This document shows positions 6,269 to 11,492 of a stretch of 11,492 nt of DNA, piece by piece. The first letter of the stretch is position 1, and each line of letters starts with the position of its first letter. The stretch covers positions 1-11,492 of the forward strand of contig WRMR01000111.1 in the NCBI GenBank assembly GCA_009776995.1. Reading direction: 5' to 3'. Origin of the DNA: Planctomycetaceae bacterium (GTDB taxonomy: Bacteria; Planctomycetota; Planctomycetia; Pirellulales; Thermoguttaceae). Both the position numbers and the translations under genes were made by a program. The notes below the pieces were generated by a model, which was given only the letters and a program-made list of their open reading frames with translations, did not search any database and was not told where the DNA came from.

Positions 6269-7450
6269 TCAATACTTTTGCAGCACTTCGAGCATTTTGC
6301 GGTCGAGTTGGCAGCCGTGGTAATCCTCATATTCCACATCGGCGCGTTGCGAGTTGATGATGCCGAAGGAGCCGCGAAATTCCCAAATCGAGTAACCAAT
6401 GTCGAAGCCGGTTAAAATGTCGAGCGTGTCGTTGAGCCAGGCCAGCATGACGTCATGCGGCGTGCGCGAATAGCAACCCGCTTCGCCGCAATGCACACCG
6501 ATGCCGCGCTGAATCAGATCGCCCCAGGGTGCGTAATGCTGTTCGAGCCGTTTGCGGTCCCAGTTGACATCGCCATTGGCGCGATACGACGGCCAGGCCG
6601 GGTCGGGAAAGGCGTTGTTGCGGTCGCCCCAACTGGCACGATAGTGCGTCAGTTCAAACGGCGTGTAGGCGTGAACGCTTTGCGCGACTTTCACCGACAC
6701 CATCTCCTCGCACACGATATTGCCGTAGGACAGCCCGTCGATGATAATCAGCCGGTCGGGTGAAATTGCGCGAATCGCGTCCGTCCCGCGCGTCATGACG
6801 CGGCGGTAATCTTCCGCCGTCATCCGTTTTTCGTCGTCGTCCGGTGCCGCAGACGGCGATTCGTTAATGAGGTTGAAACTCAGTTTGTCGTTTGAAATGC
6901 CCTTGTAGCGTTTGGCGAACATTTCCCAGTGATATGCAAACGCGTCTTCGGCAATCTTGTCCTTCCAGAGCGAACATGATTCCCGCTCGGGATCATTGAC
7001 GCAATAGCCCGGCGCGCGGTGCAAATTGAGACTCGCATGGATTCCCCGTTCATTCAGCCGTTCAATCGATTTGTCGATGTTTTCGAGGAAGGCTTCATCG
7101 ATGACGCAAAGATCGTCCGGTGCAATGCGGCGCGTTTCACGCCAGTTTGTCTTGTTCCAGAACCAATAGTCCATCGGCAGACGCACCATGTCGAAGCCGA
7201 AATCCCGTATCATGCTGCAATCGTCCTCGCGGACCACCTTGTTGGCCCGACGGTCGCCCATCGCCTGGAAGTAGTCGAGCAAATTGAAACCGCGCCATCG
7301 CGGAATCGCGTTTTTGTACCCGCCTGAAGCGGTGGAAGATGTCACGGCTTGTTGCGGCACCGCAAAGGCTTCCGGTACGCCGGTTCTGAAAAGGAACGGA
7401 GCTGTCCCGATGGCGGTGCCTGCGGTTTTGAGAAAATCCCGTCGTTTCAT
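6269..7450 (-). CDS. Tat-exported glycoside hydrolase family 5 (cellulase-like)
   Basis: A 393-residue secreted hydrolase that would retain the anomeric configuration of a beta-linked polysaccharide or oligosaccharide. It opens with a twin-arginine signal (MKRRDFLK, then a hydrophobic stretch to an AFA cleavage site near residue 30), pointing to export of a folded protein. The TIM-barrel landmarks of clan GH-A family 5 are in order: RGFNLLDYF (about 53-61), DMVRLPMDYW, LNLHRAPGY (H144), the acid/base N196-E197 in FNLINES, HAYTPFEL (H260, Y262), the nucleophile E323 in VHCGEAGCY, and W356 in YSIWEF. The ATG at 7450 is preferred over longer frames because it begins the Tat motif, has AAGGG about eight bases upstream, and lies downstream of a consensus promoter at 7512-7541. 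Substrate (glucan, mannan, other) cannot be told. It is divergent from the acyltransferase gene. Confidence 0.88.
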   Translation of the reverse strand: MKRRDFLKTAGTAIGTAPFLFRTGVPEAFAVPQQAVTSSTASGGYKNAIPRWRGFNLLDYFQAMGDRRANKVVREDDCSMIRDFGFDMVRLPMDYWFWNKTNWRETRRIAPDDLCVIDEAFLENIDKSIERLNERGIHASLNLHRAPGYCVNDPERESCSLWKDKIAEDAFAYHWEMFAKRYKGISNDKLSFNLINESPSAAPDDDEKRMTAEDYRRVMTRGTDAIRAISPDRLIIIDGLSYGNIVCEEMVSVKVAQSVHAYTPFELTHYRASWGDRNNAFPDPAWPSYRANGDVNWDRKRLEQHYAPWGDLIQRGIGVHCGEAGCYSRTPHDVMLAWLNDTLDILTGFDIGYSIWEFRGSFGIINSQRADVEYEDYHGCQLDRKMLEVLQKY

Positions 7451-7511
7451 GGCTTGACCCTTCATGAAAAAATGTGAACGCTTCGATGATGACCGTTTGG
7501 AATCCCATCGC

Positions 7512-7541
7512 ATTATATCGGATCGGCGATGATTCTGTCAA
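7512..7541 (-). promoter_or_regulatory. Consensus sigma-70-type promoter for the GH5 gene
   Basis: On the minus strand, a perfect TTGACA (7541-7536) and a perfect TATAAT (7517-7512) are separated by 18 bases. Transcription would start near 7505, giving a leader of about 55 bases before the GH5 ATG at 7450. Both hexamers are exact, which makes this the strongest promoter match in the window. Confidence 0.6.
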
Positions 7542-7556
7542 ACGCGGAGAAATGAA

Positions 7557-7574
7557 CCCGGTTTTTTTGCCGGG
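7557..7574. promoter_or_regulatory. Palindrome between divergent promoters, possible shared operator
   Basis: CCCGG (7557-7561) and CCGGG (7570-7574) flank an eight-base spacer containing seven Ts. The palindrome lies between the two divergent -35 boxes (7541 and 7579), where a regulator could act on both genes. The arms are short, so chance is not excluded. Confidence 0.25.
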
Positions 7575-7578
7575 ACAC

Positions 7579-7607
7579 TTGCCATTCGAGTCAGGAAATG
7601 GGATAAT
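7579..7607 (+). promoter_or_regulatory. Candidate sigma-70-type promoter for the acyltransferase gene
   Basis: TTGCCA (7579-7584, five of six) and GATAAT (7602-7607, five of six) are 17 bases apart. The implied start near 7614 leaves a leader of about 37 bases before the ATG at 7651, which carries its own ribosome site. Confidence 0.5.
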
Positions 7608-7650
7608 CCTGTCAGTTGATCAACTCCCCCCCTTTTGTGAAGGAATGCTT

Positions 7651-8877
7651 ATGTCGCACACTGGTTCGAGTTTTCAATCGACCGTACAGCCCCTGATGCG
7701 GCTGGCTTCCATTGACGCCTATCGTGGTTTTGTCATGTTTCTGATGATGGCGGAGATTCTCCATCTGAATCAGGTGGCGGCGGCGTTTTCCGAAGTTCCA
7801 TCGTTTTGGGGTGAATTTTGGCGGTTTCTCGCCTTGCACCAGACGCATGTCGAATGGGTCGGCTGCACGCTGCATGACATGATCCAGCCGTCGTTTTCGT
7901 TTCTTGTCGGCGTCGCGTTGCCCTTCTCGATCGCGTCGCGGATTGCCAAAGGCCAGTCGCGCCGCCGAATGACGCTTCATGCGTTTTGGCGGGCTTTGAT
8001 CCTCATCCTGCTGGGCGTATTTCTTCGTTCCCAGTGGGGTTCCCAGACCAACTGGACGTTTGAAGACACCCTGACGCAAATCGGCCTCGGTTATGGGTTT
8101 CTGTTTCTGCTTGGCCTCGGTTCGCTGCGTGTGCAGATCGGTGCCTTTGCGTTGATCCTGATTGGATATTGGGGCGCATTTGCACTGTATCCACTCCCGG
8201 ACGCCAATTTTGATTGGGCAAAGGCGGGCGCGGCTGCTGACTGGCAATACAACTTGTCCGGATTCGCCGCGCACTGGAACAAGAACACGAATCCCGCCTG
8301 GGCGTTTGACGTTTGGTTTTTGAATCTTCTTCCCCGCGCCAAGCCGTTTTTGTTCAACGGCGGCGGATATGTGACACTGAGTTTCATTCCAACGCTGGGA
8401 ACGATGATCCTCGGTCTTTTGGCCGGAAATCTTCTGCGGAATAACTGGCGATGGTTCAGTAAATTCGGCATTTTCGTATTGCTGGGCGGTGTTTGCCTCG
8501 GACTGGGGTGGGGGCTGGACGCACTGGGACTTTGCCCGGTTGTGAAAAGAATCTGGACGCCTTCCTGGGTTCTCTTCAGCGGCGGTGTCTGCTTTCTGAT
8601 TTTAGCCGCGTTTTACCTGCTCATTGATACGGCCCGGCTGAAGTGCCTGGCATTACCGTTGATCGTCATCGGTTCCAACTCCATTGTCGCCTATTGCATC
8701 GCGGATACGGCTTTGAATTCGTACTTCACCAAGAACCTGAAAACCCATCTCGGCCAGGATTTCTTCCAACTGTTTGGCGAAGCATACCAACCGCTATTCC
8801 TCGGTGCCGCAGTTCTGCTGATAGACTGGCTGATCCTGCTGTGGCTGTACCGCAGGAAGGTTCACGTAAGGATATAA
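7651..8877 (+). CDS. HGSNAT/NagX-type membrane acyltransferase
   Basis: A 408-residue polytopic membrane protein with about ten hydrophobic segments. It belongs to the heparan-alpha-glucosaminide N-acetyltransferase-like group (also annotated DUF5009 or NagX), which moves acetyl groups across the membrane onto sugars. The diagnostic opening RLASIDAYRGFVMFLM lies at residues 17-32. HVEWVGCTLHDMIQPSFSFLVG (66-87) aligns with the human HGSNAT segment carrying catalytic His269, making H66 the candidate acetyl-accepting histidine. Later conserved-looking parts are FIPTLGTMILGLLAG (245-259) and IGSNSIVAYCIAD (340-352). The ATG at 7651 is chosen because GAAGGA lies six bases upstream and the family motif follows closely; longer upstream frames would overlap the GH5 promoter. 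The acceptor sugar is unknown. Its divergent position beside a GH5 gene suggests, but does not show, a carbohydrate role. Confidence 0.85.
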   Translation: MSHTGSSFQSTVQPLMRLASIDAYRGFVMFLMMAEILHLNQVAAAFSEVPSFWGEFWRFLALHQTHVEWVGCTLHDMIQPSFSFLVGVALPFSIASRIAKGQSRRRMTLHAFWRALILILLGVFLRSQWGSQTNWTFEDTLTQIGLGYGFLFLLGLGSLRVQIGAFALILIGYWGAFALYPLPDANFDWAKAGAAADWQYNLSGFAAHWNKNTNPAWAFDVWFLNLLPRAKPFLFNGGGYVTLSFIPTLGTMILGLLAGNLLRNNWRWFSKFGIFVLLGGVCLGLGWGLDALGLCPVVKRIWTPSWVLFSGGVCFLILAAFYLLIDTARLKCLALPLIVIGSNSIVAYCIADTALNSYFTKNLKTHLGQDFFQLFGEAYQPLFLGAAVLLIDWLILLWLYRRKVHVRI

Positions 8878-8920
8878 GAACAGGCTTTGGCCGGAACGTT
8901 TGTCATCCAAAAAACATCCC

Positions 8921-8952
8921 GCCGGCGGTCATAACCGGACCGCCGGCTTCTT
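8921..8952 (+). terminator. GC-rich hairpin terminator after acyltransferase gene
   Basis: GCCGGCGGTC (8921-8930) pairs perfectly with GACCGCCGGC (8938-8947) over ten bases with a seven-base loop, then TTCTT. An A-run precedes it at 8909-8914. It begins 43 bases after the acyltransferase stop and ends just before the GAGGA ribosome site (8956-8960) of the next gene. It is either an intrinsic terminator with a short T-run or an attenuator-like hairpin for the DHS-like gene. Confidence 0.55.
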
Positions 8953-8968
8953 GACGAGGAAAAACCCC

Positions 8969-9931
8969 ATGCCTTATGAAATGTTTGATCGTTTCCGGTT
9001 GCGGTTGAAGCCGCTGTCGGAAAGAGTCCATGATCTTGACCTGTCCGTGATGATCAATCCGGAAGCACCTGTCACGTTCGTGCATCCGACGCTCGATGTG
9101 CTGGCCGACCGCATCCGTATGGCAAAGCAACGCGGCAGCACGGTGCTCTGGATGCTGGGGGCACACGTCCTGCGAGCCGGCAATGCTCCGGTTCTCGTCC
9201 GGTTGCTCGAAGAGGGTTACGTAACGCACATCGCACTCAACGGAGCGGGCGGCATTCACGATTTCGAGTTCGCCATGATCGGCGCGACAACCGAAAGCGT
9301 TGCCCGGTACATCAGCGAGGGGCAGTTCGGCCTCTGGCACGAGACGGGCAAGCTCAACGACGCAGCTTGTGAAGCCGCCGGAGACGGCATCGGATTCGGC
9401 GAAGCCATCGGCCGGATGATTGACCGCGAGAATTTTCCGCACAAGCAATACAGTCTGCTCTGGAACGCGTATCGTCTGCAAGTGCCCGTCACACTGCATG
9501 TCGGTATCGGCTGTGACATCATCCATGAACATCCCAATTGCGATGGAGCGGCTCTCGGTGCGGCAACGTATAACGATTTCCTGATCTACACACAGTCGGT
9601 CACCCGGCTCGAAGGCGGTGTGTTCTGCAATTTCGGAAGCGGCGTCATCGGCCCGGAGGTCTATCTCAAGGCACTGGCCATGTCGCGCAACGTGGCTCAC
9701 CAGGAGGGACGGAAGATCGCGCACTTTACGACCGCCGTGTTCGACCTGTTGCCGCTTGAAGGGAAAGACGTGCATGAAACACCGCCCAAAAGCGACCCGC
9801 GATATTACTTCCGACCGTGGAAAACGATTCTTTCCCGCACCGTGGTCGATGGCGGCGAGAGTTTTTACATTTCAGGCGACCATCGGGAGACCGTCCCGGC
9901 ACTGGCACAAAAAATCCGAAACGGCGGATAA
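8969..9931 (+). CDS. Deoxyhypusine synthase family protein
   Basis: A 320-residue cytoplasmic protein of the deoxyhypusine synthase (DHS) family. Eukaryotic and archaeal DHS transfer an aminobutyl group from spermidine to a lysine of eIF5A using NAD. Bacteria lack eIF5A, and bacterial relatives include homospermidine synthases and enzymes of unknown role. Visible family features are the GAHVLRAGNAPVLVRLLEEGYVTHIALNGAGGIHD block (64-98, in pieces typical of the NAD fold), HVGIGCDIIHEHP (177-189), GSGVIGPEVYLKAL (224-237), and a C-terminal YYFRPWKTIL with K285. K285 lies where DHS has its catalytic SWGK lysine (human Lys329); this alignment is inference. The ATG at 8969 has GAGGA nine bases upstream and matches the family start. 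A frame continuing to 8900 overlaps the hairpin and is not preferred. No polyamine gene is adjacent, so substrate is unknown. Confidence 0.82.
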   Translation: MPYEMFDRFRLRLKPLSERVHDLDLSVMINPEAPVTFVHPTLDVLADRIRMAKQRGSTVLWMLGAHVLRAGNAPVLVRLLEEGYVTHIALNGAGGIHDFEFAMIGATTESVARYISEGQFGLWHETGKLNDAACEAAGDGIGFGEAIGRMIDRENFPHKQYSLLWNAYRLQVPVTLHVGIGCDIIHEHPNCDGAALGAATYNDFLIYTQSVTRLEGGVFCNFGSGVIGPEVYLKALAMSRNVAHQEGRKIAHFTTAVFDLLPLEGKDVHETPPKSDPRYYFRPWKTILSRTVVDGGESFYISGDHRETVPALAQKIRNGG

Positions 9932-10340
9932 AATCGACGCAAGCGTTAATTACCGGGAAACGCGGTTGTCCGCCCGTCAGTTGCACGATATCAAAGTTGC
10001 GATGCGATGCTCAAATTTGGTATTGTTTTTGGATTTGCTTGTCGGTATAATTCCCGCCTGCCGCGAGGGCAATCTGCGTCCTTGCCGGGAGGTTTTTACC
10101 CAAAATGCGTGAACGAAGTATTTTTTCTAATATACCTGGTTCGTGAGTGTCCAACGTGATTGGTGCGGCCTGCCATGCCAACTTCCTCCTGAAAAATGGG
10201 AACAGGAAAAAAACTCCACTCGCCATTTTACTGGAAATCCACAGGTGTTCGAAGACCATCTGGCGATTTTGTGCCACTTTTTGGTTGCCAGATTAGACTA
10301 TAGGAAAAATAAGAAAAACAAGCTGTTTTTCGATAATAAA
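9932..10340. other. Long intergenic region before the response regulator
   Basis: About 409 bases without a convincing gene. A weak promoter pattern, TTGTTT (10023-10028) and perfect TATAAT (10046-10051) 17 bases apart, points to the right. A GGCAA/TTGCC short stem followed by five Ts at 10093-10097 comes soon after it and could terminate a very short transcript. A seven-base perfect inverted repeat (ATCTGGC at 10258-10264, GCCAGAT at 10287-10293), extended by weak G-U pairs, lies about 50 bases before the regulator start and is a candidate operator. An 88-codon minus-strand frame at 10011-10277 has no recognisable features. Confidence 0.45.
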
Positions 10341-11492
10341 ATGGGACAATCCTTAAAAATATTGTTTGCAGATGATGAATTATCGTTACAGGAACTCATG
10401 CGCCTTGAGTTACCGGGTATGGGGCATCAAGTGACTGTTTGTCCTGATGGCACAACGGCACTGGCCGCTTTGGAGCGGAACTGTTACGACTGCCTGTTGG
10501 TCGATTTGGACATGCCGGGGGCAAGTGGACTGGAGGTCATCGAGGTGGCTCGCGAACTCGACCCGCATGTCGATGCAGTCATCATGACCGGAAAAGGCAC
10601 GATGGAAACCGCTATCTCGGCACTGCGGAACGGGGCATTCGATTTTTTGACAAAACCTTGCCGCCTGGCCGACATTGAGGCGGTACTCACCCGTGTTGCC
10701 CGACGGCGGGAATTGAACACGAAATATCTTGCGATCAAAAAGCAACTCGAACGCATCGAAGGGGACAACCGGTTGATCGGTTCGTCGCTGGCCATGCAAC
10801 GCGTTTATCATCTGATCGGCAAGATCGCGCCGACGGAATCGACCGTTGTGATCCTTGGTGAAACCGGGACCGGCAAGGAACTGGTTGCACGAGCGGTTCA
10901 CGATCAGAGCCTTCGGGCGGACAAGCCGTTCGTGGCGATCAACTGTGGTGCCTTGCCGGAGAACCTTATCGAAAGTGAACTGTTCGGTCATCGCAAGGGC
11001 AGTTTTACCGGTGCGGACGAACACCGCTCCGGCCTGATCGAAGTTGCCGATAAGGGTACGCTGTTTCTCGACGAGATCGGTGAACTGCCCAAGGGCGTCC
11101 AGGCGAAACTGTTGCGATTTCTTGAAAGCGGCGAGGTACGGCGCATCGGTGATAACGAGTCCACCGTGCGCGATGTGCGTGTCGTTTGCGCGACGCTCCG
11201 TAATTTGGAGGACATGGTTCGGGCAGGTGATTTTCGCGAAGACCTCTGGTTCCGCATCAACACGTTTGAAATCCACCTGCCGGCATTGCGTGAGCGGCTC
11301 GAAGACCTGCCGGAACTGATTCAGCATTTGGCCAAACGCTATCCCGGGAGTGCGTCGGTCAAGTTGCGGTCCGGCCGGGATTTGTTTAGCCCGGAAGCAT
11401 ACAAAATCATGCAGAGGCATCCCTGGCCGGGCAATGTGCGACAGTTGGCCAACGTGATCGAACACGCACTCATTCTCGCAGACACAGTGCCG
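10341..11492 (+). CDS. NtrC-family sigma-54-dependent response regulator, 3' truncated
   Basis: The first 384 residues of a two-component transcription activator; the C-terminus with the expected helix-turn-helix is cut by the window edge. The receiver domain (1 to about 120) has the acidic pair D11/D12, phosphoacceptor D55 (VDLDMPG), T83 and K105. The sigma-54 AAA+ domain (about 145-380) has Walker A GETGTGKE (173-180), the sigma-54 contact loop GSFTGA (220-225, A-to-S variant of GAFTGA), Walker B LFLDEIGELP (241-250), arginine fingers R299 and R305, and WPGNVRQLANVIEHA. It would be phosphorylated by a histidine kinase and then remodel sigma-54 RNA polymerase at enhancer-dependent promoters. 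The ATG has no clear ribosome site, but the receiver fold begins immediately after it. No cognate kinase is in the window, so the controlled genes are unknown. Confidence 0.93.
   Translation, partial: MGQSLKILFADDELSLQELMRLELPGMGHQVTVCPDGTTALAALERNCYDCLLVDLDMPGASGLEVIEVARELDPHVDAVIMTGKGTMETAISALRNGAFDFLTKPCRLADIEAVLTRVARRRELNTKYLAIKKQLERIEGDNRLIGSSLAMQRVYHLIGKIAPTESTVVILGETGTGKELVARAVHDQSLRADKPFVAINCGALPENLIESELFGHRKGSFTGADEHRSGLIEVADKGTLFLDEIGELPKGVQAKLLRFLESGEVRRIGDNESTVRDVRVVCATLRNLEDMVRAGDFREDLWFRINTFEIHLPALRERLEDLPELIQHLAKRYPGSASVKLRSGRDLFSPEAYKIMQRHPWPGNVRQLANVIEHALILADTVP

Noticed and set aside
7474..7650. Longer N-terminus for the acyltransferase
   Set aside because: It would overlap the GH5 promoter and leader, while the ATG at 7651 has a well-spaced ribosome site and fits the family start.
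8903..9775. 290-codon minus-strand reading frame opposite the DHS-like gene
   Set aside because: It is a shadow frame caused by codon bias of the real gene. No motif or ribosome site supports it.
10261..10275. Possible sigma-54 promoter (TGGCGA then TGTGC) upstream of the response regulator
   Set aside because: The GG and GC elements are nine bases apart rather than the required ten, and the flanking match is poor.
10011..10277. 88-codon minus-strand frame in the gap before the response regulator
   Set aside because: It has no recognisable motif or clear ribosome site and overlaps the possible operator repeat.
10410..11465. 351-codon minus-strand reading frame opposite the response regulator
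   Set aside because: The opposite strand encodes complete receiver and AAA+ motifs, so this is a shadow.

Overview
The window looks like a chromosomal segment of a planctomycete or a close relative. This is inferred from the gene families and style: a fucose-isomerase-like enzyme, a bacterial deoxyhypusine-synthase-like protein, a HGSNAT/NagX-type membrane acyltransferase, a Tat-exported family 5 glycoside hydrolase, weak or absent Shine-Dalgarno sequences on several genes, and long intergenic gaps. No rRNA, tRNA or CRISPR array was recognised.

Layout. Positions 1-1633 are AT-rich and look accessory. They hold the first 26 codons of a possible transposase leaving the left edge (-), a hypothetical membrane-anchored protein (187-999, -), and about 630 bases without a convincing gene. 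That gap carries a MITE-like element with 23-base terminal inverted repeats (core 1167-1343), a folded element (1403-1461) and a 17-codon ORF with a strong Shine-Dalgarno just before the next gene. From 1634 the base composition becomes more GC-rich and looks like housekeeping or catabolic sequence. It encodes a FucI-like sugar isomerase (+), a DgkA-type lipid kinase (+), an aldo/keto reductase with a C-terminal Fe-S domain (+) overlapping the tRNA 2-thiouridylase mnmA (+), and, convergent with these, a Tat-exported GH5 hydrolase (-). Divergent from the GH5 gene is an integral-membrane acyltransferase (+), followed by a near-perfect GC-rich hairpin and a deoxyhypusine-synthase-like gene (+). 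After a 409-base gap, an NtrC-type sigma-54 response regulator (+) runs off the right edge.

How the parts relate. Two arrangements imply shared expression. The reductase and mnmA reading frames overlap by 35-56 bases, which suggests translational coupling. The GH5 and acyltransferase genes sit back to back over a 200-base divergent control region with two good sigma-70-type promoters and a palindrome between them. Fucose isomerase, GH5 and a sugar N-acetyltransferase-like protein fit saccharide use or modification. No transporter, sulfatase or regulator next to them makes this a defined locus.

I do not see a clear new biological system. The observations most worth following are the MITE-like element and folded element in the AT-rich leader, the 17-codon ORF, the bacterial DHS-like enzyme that keeps a candidate catalytic lysine, the reductase-mnmA overlap and the divergent GH5/acyltransferase control region.
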